64,000 nucleotides of DNA from Globodera rostochiensis (taxonomy: Eukaryota > Nematoda > Chromadorea > Rhabditida > Heteroderidae), in NCBI GenBank assembly GCA_018350325.1, contig JAEVLN010000001.1, positions 6,291,254 to 6,355,253 of the forward strand, written 5' to 3'. Below the pieces are notes generated by a model. That model was not told where the DNA came from. It did not search any database and was given only the letters and a program-made list of their open reading frames with translations. Made by a program: the position numbers and the translations under genes. This document shows, one piece after another, positions 1 to 11,568 of the stretch. The first letter of the stretch is position 1. The number at the start of each line of letters is the position of its first letter.

Positions 1-1
1 C

Positions 2-1124
2 GCCTACGGGGCCTACAAGAAGCAAACGACGTACGGAGGAGGAGACTCGTCTACATCATACGGTACCCAGCAAGGGACGACCTACAGTAACCACAACAAC
101 AACCACCACAAGCCCGACTACAGCACTCCCTTCGCCATCAACAGCTACAAAAAGCACTACTACGACAGTAAGCGCCCAAATAATTACTGTAGAAGCGGTG
201 ACATACAGTATATGCGCGTTTCTATCCAAGGCCACTATTGCTCAGTGCACGGCTCTTTTTCGTTGGCAATGGCAACCGAATACGGTAACGAAGAGCTGAA
301 GAAAGCGACGGCATACGGTAACATTTCGGCGCTTTTCAATTGAAAACTTAAATGTTCTATTGCAGCAAGTGGAGAAAGCGAATACGGACAAAGTGGCGCC
401 GGCGGCGGCGGTGGGGAGGCGGGGGGCGGGGGGGGGGCAATTGGTCAACCCTCCGGGGCATTTTCCATTCTCAGAATACGATGCTCAGCAGAAGGCTTAC
501 GCCGCCCCGCCGCGCAAAGTGCGCTTCCACACGCGCCAATTTTGTCGCTACACGGCCGCGTCCAGCATACGAGCGTGCGCCTTTTGCTGCAAGGTGGTGG
601 CACGAAGCGCCAACACGAGTCCGGTGAGTGCGAGAAGCCTGCCTGCCACCCCTCCCCCCCCCCGTGGGCTTAAAAATTCAATAAATTAAACCAAAATGGC
701 CCACCACCCCTCGGGGGCTTAAAAATTCAATAAATTAAACCAAAATGGCCCACCACCCCTCGGGGGCTTAAAAATTCAATAAATTAAACCAAAATGGCCC
801 ACCCCCCTCGTGGGCTTAAAAATTAACCAAAATGGCCCACCAGCCCTCGGGGACTTAAAAATGCAATAAATTGAACCAAAAAATGGCACAGGACGACATT
901 GTGTCTGCCATCTTCTCATTCAACCCGGCACATCCGTCCGGCAACGGAGCCGGCATCGGCTACGGCACGGACAATGCGGGCGGTTACGGCACTGACGGGT
1001 ACGGCGGGGGCGAGGAGCATCAGGTGAACGCTTAAAGCAACATGAATAGGTTACATACACCACACACAATTTTCAGGCAAAGCCCGTGTTCCAATGCGTT
1101 TGCTGTGCCCCAAAAAACTATTAA
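2..1124 (+). CDS. Tyr/Gly-rich protein with cysteine clusters, 3' part of gene
   Basis: I do not recognise this protein. The gene runs in from the left edge. Exons are 2-167, 366-410, 475-623, 892-1023 and 1077-1124 (stop TAA); donors and acceptors are GT/AG and phases 1, 1, 0, 0 agree across all junctions, giving 179 visible residues. The first part is rich in Tyr, Asn, His and Lys, followed by a Gly-rich turn (SGESEYGQSGAGGG). A Cys-containing block has motifs CRYT and CAFCC. A Gly/Tyr/Asp stretch (GYGTDNAGGYGTDGYGG) follows, and the C terminus has FQCVCCAPKNY. The composition suggests a structural or extracellular protein, possibly cuticular, but that is inference. The weak GTGGGG donor at 411 is chosen because it alone joins the two coding frames across the G-rich stretch; an assembly error in the G run is the alternative. 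Confidence 0.6.
655..890. repeat. Tandem repeat, ~51 bp unit, about 5 copies
   Basis: Lies inside the fourth intron (624-891) of the Tyr/Gly-rich gene. Each unit holds TTAAAAATTCAATAAATT, then ACCAAAATGGCCCACC and CCCTCGGGG. The last, diverged unit (about 860-890) runs into the real acceptor, so the array may have grown from the 3' end of the intron. Confidence 0.85.
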
Positions 1125-1373
1125 AAGCCCCCGGGGGGGAAGAAAAGGAAATCGATCGATTAAGTGATCATTGGTCCGCTATCTTTTGGACACAAATAAA
1201 CTCGCGTTAATACACACCAATTTTGTTGTTGTTTTGTTGCTGTTTATTCACGTGGGGGGGGGGGGAGGGGCGGCGGAGGGAAATAAATATAAAAGCATTT
1301 TGGCGGGACTTCAAAAACAAGAGTCATAAAAGCCACAATTCTCGATCGATTTAAATATATTTGCTTTTCAAAA

Positions 1374-2075
1374 ATGTCGACAAAATATTTGCGAAAATTG
1401 CCCCCCGCCGTTTCGGTGCTTTTGGCCGTTGTAATGGCACTTTGCCTTCTCACTTTGGTGCTGAAGTGTTCGGAGGAAAATTGCGTAAATATTTAAACTC
1501 ATTTCGCTTCCCATCCGAAGCCCCCCCCCCTTCGGACTGTTTTTGCCTTAGGGATTGGCCTTGGCGAGATTTGAGACATTTTTGGCCTTGGGGGATTTGA
1601 GACGGCCTGGGGGGGGGGCTTTGAGACATTTTTGGCCTTGGGGGGAGTCGAGAAATCCTTGGCCTGGGGGGGAATAGCCCCTGGGGGGTTCCGACTGGAA
1701 GGGGCGGGGGGCTTTGAGACATTTTTGGCCTGAGGGGGCGGGGGCGGCTTCGGACCGGTAGCCCTCACTTTACATTAATTTATTCATTAGCTTTAAATTA
1801 CAGAATGACAATTTGAGGGAAATCATTCGTAAGTTTTTGAAAAAAATGATTCAATCGCTTACACTTTGTTTTTATAGCCTTTGCAAATTACGAACAAATT
1901 TACGAGGAAACAAAACGCGCCAATTTTTCTGACGAATTTTTATGGCCAATGAAATATTTGTTGAAGGTCGGTTGGCCAATTTGTAAGAAACAAATTCATA
2001 TTTAGTGATGATTTTCAGGCGTCCGATATTGACACATTTAAATGTGATGACTCAGAGGAGACCAAAATTCGATGA
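1374..2075 (+). CDS. Small single-pass membrane or secreted protein, unknown family
   Basis: I do not recognise this family. Exons are 1374-1484, 1804-1828, 1878-1966 and 2019-2075 (stop TGA), with phases 0, 1, 0, giving 93 residues. The N terminus MSTKYLRKLPP is basic and is followed by a hydrophobic stretch at about residues 12-30, so it is either a cleavable signal peptide or a type II signal anchor. The remaining ~60 residues are hydrophilic and acidic, with three Cys near CSEENC and TFKCDD and one NFS glycosylation sequon. Donors include GTAAGT at 1829 and a good pyrimidine-AG acceptor at 2018. If the first donor is not used, the reading frame ends at 1496 after 40 residues. Clean phase closure over three introns supports the model, but expression is unknown. 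Confidence 0.5.
1557..1745. repeat. G-rich intronic minisatellite
   Basis: Degenerate units built on TTTGAGACATTTTTGGCC followed by a run of G, within the first intron (1485-1803) of the small membrane-protein gene. It explains apparent proline-rich reading frames on the minus strand here. Confidence 0.8.
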
Positions 2076-4538
2076 ATAATTGTCGGTGGTGCCGTGTAAA
2101 AATGTTCAAGCAACGGTCGATCGGTCGTTCGGTTGTCTGGCGGAGGTGCCGTCGATCGATCGATCGATTGTTGGCCATTTCCCGAAGATTGATTCTCGTT
2201 GTTTTTTTTGTGCCAAATTTTAACATATTTATGTCCCAATTTTTATTTGCGTTCCATCGATTAATGCGCGACTGTTTTAAGAGAGCATTTTTAGCATAAA
2301 ATTCGTCCAATTTTCATTTGCACAATTTAACCAATAATTTTCACAACCCCCCGGGGGGGCGGAATGGTCAAGTCCGCCCTTTTGCTCTCCGTCCGCCTCC
2401 GGCGCCAAAGTCACATTTACTTGCCCCCAAGGTCATCCCTCCCCCAACTCCCCCCCCCCGGCAAATCACTCCCCAAAAAAGCCATCGATCTCATCGCGTC
2501 CCCTCAAGGACATTCATTCCCCCCCCCCCCTAAGGGGTCTTCTCCAACGGCAGAAAATTCAAATTTTTGTTTAAGAAATATTTTTAAAGCGAAAACATTT
2601 GTTGTGCTGATGACTCACTCAGCCAGCCAGCCTCCTTTGTCCGTCGGTCGAAAGTTATCATGATCGTAAACCGGTGGACGTCGTTAAAACTTTTTCGGAA
2701 GGCATCGATTCCTTCACCAACAATTAAATTATACAAATTTTAAATTTAATTAAAGCCTTTCAAACGTTTAAAATTTTCGGTTTCTGCCATCTTTCCCAAT
2801 TCCACTCCCCGTTTTTAGTCGTTAGAGATCGAACTCTCTCCATTCTTCTGCACAAAGTCTCCCCCTTTGGGCGTGTTGTGCCCCCCCCCCCCCACCCCCC
2901 GGGGGATGTACGAAATCGCGCGGCGACGGCGACGGCGTCGCTTTGCCGCCGACGGCTGCCAGCCGCCGCCGTTTGAATATCCAACCAAACCAATCGATGC
3001 ATTTGCCGCTCCGATGGATGCACAAAATTATGCTCTTTGGTGTTGGCTTGGGCTGTTGTTGCCCTCGGCAACAACAGCCCCAACCCCCCGGGGGGGGGGC
3101 ACTTCAGCGGAAGAGAACTCCGCCGGGGGCGATGAACGAATGGACGCGGACGCGTAATAATAATAGCAATAATTGTAATGGAAATGAAGGCGGTGCGCCT
3201 CGCCCGAGGCGCAATCCTCCAAATCAAATTGTTGTGACTCACCTCACTTTCTTTGATTGCATCGACCACCTTTTATGCCTTTTTATTGGGACATTTTCTA
3301 CACCTTTCACTCACCGGGGGGGGGGGGGGGCAAAAGCAAATTATTTTGTTCCAAAATTTCGATTTGCGCTTTTCCTTTGATTTGCCCGCTTAATGCGATG
3401 TCCAATCAATCAATTCAATAAAAACAAATTTTGTTTGCCCAAAGTGTCCCCCCTAAATAATAAATATAATAAAAAAAATGCGTCAAATAATTTGGATTTT
3501 TATGCCATTGTTTGACCAATTCTCTCCCATTTTGGTCCGCCTAAAAACGGCGGCTGCCATAAATTACGCGGGCCAACAGCTGCCGCCGCCGCTGGAGACC
3601 ATTTGGGCAAACATCGCTGGAGGGGACACTGCGCATTTTGTTGGGTGGACGGGACGGACACCCGCACTTTTCGCGCAATCATTCCCCCCCCCCCCCTAAA
3701 ACAATTTTATAAAAATCGAAAATCCGCCGCGTCATAAATTTGATTTGAAATTGTGCATATTTTGCCATTTATAAAAACTATTTTGAGACAAATTTGCGCT
3801 ATTATAAAATTGAATTTTGATTTTCCCCGGAGGGGCATATGAAAAATCAATCAACTTTTGGGGAAAGAAATGGCGCGGTGTTGTGTTGTGTAAATGGTCA
3901 GCAAAGCAATTTTTGTTCTAAATAGGGTACAAAAATCGCCGAAGGGGCTGAAGTGTGACTGACTCTCAATCCCCCCCCCCCCCGGGTGTCAATGGTCATC
4001 CACAGCCCCTCAAGGCAAGGCCGAAGACCGCTCTGACGTCGTCATCCCCTCAAGGGCCCCCCCCCCCGCCCCACCAACCAAAATGTCGAATTGCCTCCAT
4101 TGTACACACAAGTTGCGTTGCTTTTTGGGACTTCTCGAAATCAGTCCGTCCGTCCGACCTTCCCAAGTTTTATCCGCTCAAAAATGTTCATTATTTGTCT
4201 CCTCCCCCCCCCCCCCCCCGGGGGGATGGAACAGGTTTTTCTTCATCCATTTTCCTCCCTCCTCCACCAATCTTCCGCACAATCGATGACGATTTTCTAG
4301 TGACTTTCCAACAACAAAAAAAATCCTCCTCCTGAACATTTATTCATCAGCAAACATTTTTTAGTTTTTAATTTTCTGATTCAAAAAGCGATGCCTCCCC
4401 CCCCCCCCCCAATACTTCCAATAAACTGTCCAATCTCTGGCACCGTTTTTAGCCGCCCATTTTTGAATATTTTTCGATCGTCCACAAAATTTCCGATCGA
4501 TCGATCGATCGAATTTATTTTGTGTGGCACCGAATAAA
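2076..4538. other. Intergenic, no supported gene
   Basis: AT-rich DNA broken by long C or G runs and (C)n(G)n blocks, e.g. around 2347-2359, 2881-2905, 3318-3330 and 4203-4225. Several open frames exist on both strands but all owe their length to stop-poor G/C runs and lack splice context or protein-like composition. Confidence 0.7.
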
Positions 4539-7414
4539 ATGCCGAGTACCGCCGTGCAGAAGCTTTTGTTGGCCGTTTCCATCTTTTTGATCGTCGCCGG
4601 TCTCGTGCTGACCATCTCGGGAGTGTTTTCGCCCGCCTGGCAAGTCGTGGACATCCGCGAATTCCGAGCAGAACACCAGGCGAATTTGCATTTTTTTTTT
4701 CAAAAAACATTCAAAAAATATTTCATAGCCAACGGGGAAGACTCCCATTAAAAAGGCAATCAATCGCAATTATTGCGATTGATTGCGAACATAATTTTAT
4801 CATTTTCTGATCGATCTGAAATCACCGCAATAGCAACTAAAAATAGAGAGAACAATCTGAGAAAAGTGAAGGCCAGCAGAAATTAAGCAAAATTTCAATG
4901 GTTGGAAGAAACCTTCTCGAATAAATTGTCCATTTTCATATCAATTAGCATTAATTAACAAATTATGTCCAAAGGCTTATAAACCGCTTCTTCTCCCCTT
5001 TCAGCATGGCCTCTGGTGGGATTGTATCCGTGCCGAAAAGGTTGGCAAAAACGTTCTTTTGTTGGCAGGCTAATATATGTTAGCGCCATTTTAGCACGTG
5101 GTGGCGGTGGGCGACTTTTACGACGAGGCGCCGTTGCATTGCATGTACAAATTTGACGAATCCGCGGCATTGGTCATCGAAAATACACTGGTGGGGTGGC
5201 CAATTGGCACAAATTATTATGGCCAAAACAATATGCCGTGGCATTTCCATTTTTCAATTTTAGAACCGAATTGATGAGGACGGGGCGGCCGGCGAAGCGG
5301 AGCACCACCGATTTTGGTGGGTAAAACCAATAGTGTTAATTGGGCCTTTCGAATTTGAACCCCCCAAGGGGACGGATGCTGGCTTTGATTTTTTTTTTGA
5401 AAATTTAAAACCCTCGGGCGCTAAATTTGGCAATTTAAACCCCTGAGGGACGGATGCTGGCTTTGATCTTTTTTTTTTTTGAAAATTTAAAACCCTCGGG
5501 CGCTAAATTTGGCAATTTAAACCCCTGAGGGGACGGATGCTGGCTTTGATCTTTTTTTTTGAAAATTTCTATCCCCGGGCGCTAAATTTAGCAATTTAAA
5601 GCCCCCAGGGGTGACACAATGTTATGCAAATTCAAATATTCCCCCAGGGGCTGGCATAAGGTTTTCAAATTCAATTCCCCCAGGGGCTGGCATAAAGTTT
5701 TTAAAATTCAAATTCCCCCCAGGGGCTGGCATAAGGTTTTAAAATTCAATTCCCCCCCCCCCCCCCCCCCCCAGGGGCTGGCATAAAGTTTTTCAAATTC
5801 AAATTCCCCCAGGGGCTGGCATAAAGTTTTTAAAATTCAAATTCCCCCCAGGGGCTGGCATAAAGTAAATTCCCCCAGGGGCTGGCATAAAGTTTTTAAA
5901 ATTCAAATCCCCCCCCCCAGGGGCTGGCATAAGGTTTTTCAAATTCAAATCCCTCCCAGGGGCTGGCATAAAGTAAATTCCCCCCAGGGGCTGGCATAAT
6001 GTTTTCAAATTCCCCCAGGGGTTGGCATAAGGTTCTGCTGTCTCTGATAATCTTCTCCCAATTGGGCGCCTTTGTCGCCATGTGCACGGGCGTCTGTGCC
6101 CCGTGCTTTCCACCAACCACCTTCTGCTTCGCCATCTCTCTGTTTATCGCCATGCTTTTGTCCATGCTCGCCGACGGCATTTTCTTCTTCTACGCCAATC
6201 GCGTCGACGTTCGCTTCGTCACCGGTAAGTTACGACGCGTTAATAATATTAATTTGTAATTTATTTTATTCATTTTAGGAATGGTCGGCACTTACGTAAG
6301 TGCCATTCATTTATTGCTTTTCCTCCCTCTTTTTACTTCCCAAATCAATCGATTGGCTTTAGGAGCAAGTGATCGGCTACGCTTTTTACCTGCACATGGG
6401 CGGCACTCTGTGCTGGGTCTTCGCCTTTTTGTGTGCCATTGCCACCACTTACAAATTTCTCACCTCCGACGGACAGCAGAGGTACGGTATCTATCAATAC
6501 CGTAACTAACAATCCCCCCCCGGGGGGGGGGGGGAACTGTGCCGATTATTACACAACGACCGTTCGTTCCTTTCTTCTTCAGTTTATTTCGCATCAAAGC
6601 TTTTTGTTTCTTCCTGTTCAGTTTTGACTGCTTTCATTTTGGTTTTTGAATGTTTGGCACTTTGATTTGCACTTTAATAATTGCACTTTTTATATTTCAT
6701 TTCGTCAAGAGTTAATTAATTGCTGCAACTTTGCCTTCTCCCCCACTTTCCTGCGGGGCATCGCCAACTTTCAGAGATTGCCGAAGGGGGAATTCCTTCA
6801 GCGCCGTGGCACTTTGGCACTGGCACTGGGTGTGCCGAGAATGAAACAAAAAATGTTTTTTGATTTAGTCTCGTCTTGTCTCGATTCTCAAATGTCAGCT
6901 CGGCTTTCTCGAGTCTTGACGCGTTCACAGTCTTACACTCTAGTTGGTTGTATCAAACCGTTTGTGTCCGTTCCATTTAAATACCGTATCCGTCCGTCTG
7001 CCCGTCCGTATTACCGTACCTGACGGAATGTCCAATACCCTTGGCGCCCCTCTCGTCAAAATTAAACGAATCACGTCGATTCTCCCCACTCAACAAACAA
7101 TTCACAGCTATAAATTCACAAAACTTGTCTACTGTATCTTAATAGTCTTTTCTCCTCGGCACAGTATAACTTTGCTACCGTATGCCACCGTATGACCGAC
7201 CGTCCCTATTTTAATGTGTGAACTTTTCCATTTTCTCCACAGAAAACTGTTCGAAGACGGCCCTCCGCTTCACTCGGCCGCCCGCGCCTCCGTCTATCGT
7301 CGGCCCGTGGTCGAATGGTCCGCCGGCTCTTCCGCCGGCACGCCCCAAAGAGCGGCGGGGGGCGGCAAAAGCGCCGGAACGTTGCGACTGATCGGATCGA
7401 ATACGCAAGTGTGA
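4539..7414 (+). CDS. Clc-like four-transmembrane protein (copy A)
   Basis: A nematode Clc-like (claudin-superfamily) integral membrane protein, probably at cell junctions or in tissue-specific membranes. Exons: 4539-4679, 5005-5040, 5095-5190, 5264-5316, 6019-6224, 6279-6295, 6363-6481, 7243-7414; all phases close, 279 residues. TM1 lies at about residues 8-30, followed by the family signature PAWQVVDIREF, then HGLWWDC and LHCMYKFD in the first extracellular loop. EHHRFW joined to GWHK precedes TM2-TM3 in exon 5 (GAFVAMCTGVCAPC), and TM4 is in exon 7 (WVFAFLCAIATTY). The C-terminal tail is Gly/Ala/Ser-rich. Intron 1 starts with GC (CAG|GCGAAT), chosen because it alone joins AEHQ to HGLWWDC. 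Exon 6 is only 17 bp. Intron 4 is filled with two minisatellites. A truncated second copy lies at 16377-18013. Confidence 0.92.
5350..5612. repeat. Intronic tandem repeat, ~80 bp, 3 copies
   Basis: Upstream half of Clc-A intron 4. Units contain GGACGGATGCTGGCTTTGAT, a T run, then ACCCTCGGGCGCTAAATTTGG. It is absent from the duplicated copy at 16.5 kb, so it arose or was lost after the duplication. Confidence 0.85.
5640..6018. repeat. Minisatellite built on the 3' splice site of Clc exon 5
   Basis: About ten units of 26-50 bp. Each ends its C run in CAG followed by GGGCTGGCATAA, reproducing the true acceptor and first 12 bases of exon 5 (CCCCCAG|GGGTTGGCATAA at 6012-6030). Every unit is therefore a decoy acceptor plus exon start. 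Confidence 0.92.
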
Positions 7415-8947
7415 CCGATCGATCGATCGATCGCTTGATCGATCGATGCCTGATCATTGGTGTACTACCACCCGCCACCTTCGATCGCATCATTCAAACG
7501 ATCACCCGCCCAAATCAAACCACCATCCGTCCGTTCATCGATCACTTCCGTCAACCCAAATCCTTTTTTTTTGATCACTTTTCTCTCTCCAACACAAAAA
7601 CCTCCTTTTTTTCTTCATTTTTTGACAATGACTACGCAACATTTTTCCTTCATTTATTTACTCTGCCATTTTAAAATTCAATATTTTCTGAAAATAAAGC
7701 TCAGGGCGTTGGGATTTATTTTAAACACTTTTTTGTTTGGCGTTTTGTGTTAGTTTTGTCTCCCCACTTTTGCTTCATTTGCACTTTTGTCCTAACCGTA
7801 AACCGTTTAATACCGTAATCGTAATTCCTTTTTGTAATGCACAGCACCCGCCCGCACACTCTGTGTCTGTCGCACCCTTTCACGCTGACAAACCCCCCCC
7901 CCCCCACCCTCCTTAACGCATACCGTATACCCTTTGTTCCCCGAGACGGTGCCTCTGATACCGTACACCTTCCAGTCCGTTGGCCCATCACCGCCAGTTC
8001 CGTCCCGTCCCGCCCCATTTTGATGCCCAACGCCACCAGCAAACGCCGCTGCTTCTCGGCGCAAGTCCAAAGAAAGCGTTGCGCACCCAAAACAATGGTG
8101 GCCAATTTGCATATAACGGCGGCGGCAATTGTGCAAATGCTAATGCAAATAATTCGACGCGAATGTTCCGGGAGACGAGCGCCTGAGGGGACGGGAGAGA
8201 GGCGAAGAAATAATTCGGAGAAACTCATCGCATTTAAATTTAAAAAGTTGCATAAATCTCAATCAAATTCGAGCGATATTCAATGTTAATTACACATATT
8301 TATGGGGCTGATTGTGAGAGATATTTGGAGCGAGCAGATCGCTGGGGGCGCGTCATTACGAATATAACCCCCGCAGCGATATGTCGTCAGGCCCCCCAAA
8401 TTCGTTCACTTTTCCGCTGACTAAAAATGTTCGACAAATGCGGTTTTTGGGCATCGATGTTTCAGTAAAATACCGATACCGAACAAATACCGTACCGCGA
8501 TTTCAGTAAATTATACCGTACCGTGCCATCTTTAAAAAAAGGACAACCACTCCTAAACTGTTCCTCGTCCGCCTCCTCTTCTTTGTTCGCTGGGAGCGTG
8601 TCGAACTCGGACTTTGAATTACTTTCTCACAATTCTCTGGGCTAAAATTTTGCTCAAAGCATAATAAATTTCTGATAAAATGAGAGAGATTAATTCCCAA
8701 AAGTGAATATCCCCCACCCCCGTCCATCTCCCCGTCGTTTTGAGTCAAAAATTTGCCCAAAGCAAGTCCAACTCATAATGTAAGTTCTTCATTCCATTCA
8801 TTCATCGCATAAAGGTTAAATAGTGTTCATTTTTTGGACTTTTGTCATTTTGGAACTAAAAAATTTTAGAAATTTTTTGTACAAAAATTTAAAATATATT
8901 TTTTGATCTCTTCTAAAATTTAGGTTTGCCGTAAAAATACCACGAAA
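7415..8947. other. Intergenic between Clc-A and SPRY-A
   Basis: Holds GATCGATC-rich 3' flank of Clc-A, several TACCGTA/TACGGTA heptamers (7797-7970, 8470-8525), a conserved hairpin (8338-8380) and the 5' UTR of SPRY-A. No coding exon is supported, although an open frame on the minus strand covers 7716-8228. Confidence 0.65.
8338..8380. other. Conserved hairpin between duplicated genes
   Basis: Left arm ATCGCTGGGGGCG (8338-8350) pairs with right arm ACCCCCGCAGCGAT (8367-8380) around a short AT-rich loop. The same hairpin with unchanged arms recurs at 18442-18484 in the second copy of this block, although its flanks have diverged by indels. It could be a structured RNA, a transposon end or chance; there is no direct evidence of function. 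Confidence 0.45.
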
Positions 8948-10317
8948 ATGGAACAGCAACTGAAGGAGATGCAGCATGAAATGAAGAACGCGAGACTCGA
9001 GCTTGAAAATGTGAATAATTTCTAACAAAATAATTTTTTGGCATTTGTTTAGAAGGCACTTCACGCCGCATTGGAACATCAGAAACTGCTGAATGCCCAC
9101 AAGGACATGGAATTGGAGTTGAAGCAATTGAAGCAAGGACTTATTGGCCTTGAGCAAAAGCAAACGGCGAATTTTGAACAACAAAAAACTGATCAAAAAG
9201 CACTGAGTGCAACGATTGATCACGTAAGTTTAAAGGCAATTAATGGTTCGGTTAAGACCAAGGCTAAAAAAGGGGGGTTTTGAAAACCCTGAGCCAATTT
9301 CAGTCCCAAAATGGCAATTTCAGTACATTTCGGTGTCCAACTCTGTTTTAAGCATTTTATCCCTAAATTCAGAATTTTATTAATTAAATTTAATTTAATT
9401 AAAAGGGAATGAGTCAGCTGAAAGGGGAACTGATTACAAAGATGGAGGAGTATCAGAAAGTACAGCAACAGAACATCGACGCGTTGACTTCAGGACAGAA
9501 GGCAAATGGTTGGGGAATTGTTGTTTAAATGCTTTCAATATAATTAAATTTTAATCTCTTTAAATAATATTATTTAATTTTCAAAATAAAAGAATTATTA
9601 GGGCTAACGCTCCAAAACCGATGGGATTCCGCTGCGTGTCACGAAGGCCTCACACTCATTGAGCCCGAACGATTGATTGCCCAACATAACGGAAAGCATT
9701 TGTGTAAATTAAACGATTTGATTTAATTATGTAATTAGTTCACAAATTGGTTCGATTCAGCCTCTCCAGTGTTCGCTGAACAGCCAATTCCAAAAAAGGA
9801 GTTCGGCATTTTCTACTTCGAAGTGACAATCTCTGGGGAAGTCGCAGGGCAAAATGAGTAAGTTAAACAAATAATAAAGTTAATAAAATTATATTTATTT
9901 GTTAGCTTTTTTTACATTGGACTTGGCACCAAAGAAAGGCCATTAGGCAAATGGGTTGGACGTCGTCTCGCAGACGCTTACGTATACCTAAACTATGGCA
10001 TTTTGTCGGGTCACGAAGACATTGTCCAATGTGCTTCGTTTGGTGTCGGCGACGTCGTCGGCTGCGGCGTCAATTTGGCAACTCGCCAAATCATTTACAC
10101 AAAAAATGGAAAGCGTTTGGGTGAGAAAGAAAAAGATTAATTAAATTTGTTATTAATTATTTTGGTGATTACTAATTTATTTGTTTTTGCAGAAACTACC
10201 GGTTTGTTTGTGTCTGCCGCCGAATTGTTTCCATTCGTTTCGTTGGGACTAGTCGGCACCAAAATTGAAGCCAACTTCGGACCAAACTTCAATTTCAAAA
10301 TTGCCGAAGGGATTTAG
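8948..10317 (+). CDS. SPRY-domain protein with N-terminal coiled coil (copy A)
   Basis: Exons 8948-9010, 9053-9223, 9406-9508, 9602-9703, 9761-9857, 9906-10120, 10193-10317; 291 residues. Residues 1-111 are a Gln/Glu/Lys-rich coiled coil ([23 protein letters not shown]). Residues 112-291 form a SPRY domain with landmarks [51 protein letters not shown] and IEANFGPNF. This is the SPRY type expanded in cyst nematodes; the secreted members are SPRYSEC effectors. No signal peptide is visible here, so this copy is predicted to be intracellular. A 5' UTR intron is likely at 8780-8923 (GTAAGT...TTTAG), 24 bp before the ATG. SPRY folds bind protein partners; the partner here is unknown. Confidence 0.9.
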
Positions 10318-11008
10318 AAATCGGAAAACGATCGCTTTTTGTTTTGTTATCAACCCTTTTTTTTGGCTTATTCGTCTTTTTGGTCAAGAAATTAAAGCTT
10401 TTTGTTCATTTTTTTAATCATCCCCAAATTCTTAACAAATTAAGCTATAATTTAAAAATTCCGCACCATAAAAAGGCGTTTCTAGGGGTTTTCGGGAGCG
10501 TAGAATTTGATCAATTTCGAACCCTGGATCCGATTCGAACAATTTTTCAAAAATGGTTTAAGCTGACTTTATTTGAAAAATCATAGTTGAGTAAATATCG
10601 GTCATACCGCTTAGGAAAACGAGTTGATCAAAGAGTTGGTGAGAAACAAGTTAGATGTTTTCCGAATAAAACCATAGGGGTAATTTTCTTACAAATTTGA
10701 TTCAATTATGTTAATACAAATTATTGTTTTAAAATTTAAATAATTTTTTGAAAATGCAAGGATCTAATGATGTCGAATTACTTAAGTGTAGGGTTGTACG
10801 GGGCCGGTACCGGGACGGGATTTCCTGGTTTTTTCAAGTCCCGGTTTCATTAAAATGCCCCGGGTTTTTTGGCACCCCCGGGAGCGGGACCAACCGAGAC
10901 TAATTGATGGCATCATCGAGCGACAGAAATAAATTTTTGGTGGTGCCCGACTTAGGTATACAATTTAAAATTTACATTCAAAAATCGCCAAAACTATTGT
11001 CTTTTCAC

Positions 11009-11147
11009 TAGGGTGCGGAAAAATGGCTTGGACCCGGGCCGGGTATTTTTTTAATTTTTCGTCCGGGCGGGTATTTCCGGGTGAATACCCGACTCGGGTA
11101 TTTGCGTTTCGGGTACCCGCCCGACTCGGGTACCCGTCCGCACCCTA
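11009..11147. mobile_element. Short non-autonomous DNA transposon (MITE), 8-bp target duplication
   Basis: Ends are TAGGGTGCGG at 11009 and its complement CCGCACCCTA at 11147. The flanks carry a perfect 8-bp direct repeat CTTTTCAC (11001-11008 and 11148-11155). The interior is GGGTA/TACCC-rich and self-complementary. Eight-bp duplications fit the hAT superfamily; the assignment is inference. Confidence 0.8.
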
Positions 11148-11568
11148 CTTTTCACCCTAAATAAAAAATACCTAACTCGACAGCCGACTCTAACTTTCAC
11201 CATTCCTAGAAAACAAAATAGGGAATTGTTTCTAAGAGTTTTTGGATAAAAATTACGGGGTTATTTCGATATAGGTAGTCAAAAACGTTTATATTCTTCA
11301 AATCACATTTTTTTTCAAATTCCTCCAAGCTCCACCAAATTTTGGTAGGGATAAGAAGGGAGCTCTAAAAGCACGTGTGCAAAATTTGGCAACGATAAAT
11401 AAGCGTTAGCCTGTGTTACAAAGTCTCGAAAATCGATCAATGCTGGGGGATATGGTGTCTTACCATCGCTGTCTGCCATTCGGGGTTTTTTTATTTTCTT
11501 TTCGTGTCAAAACTCTTGGCAAAATGAAATGCAAAAATGACGCGCCATGCCGGTGACGCCGGTGACAC

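Noticed and set aside
1374..1496. 40-codon peptide ending at the TAA within the first intron
   Set aside because: A GTAAAT donor just before the stop leads to three further in-phase exons; kept as an alternative only.
2760..3269. 170-codon minus-strand open frame
   Set aside because: Arg/Pro/Gly-rich composition from G runs, no splice or family support.
7716..8228. 170-codon minus-strand open frame upstream of SPRY-A
   Set aside because: The equivalent stretch is largely deleted in copy B and the sequence has no recognisable domain.
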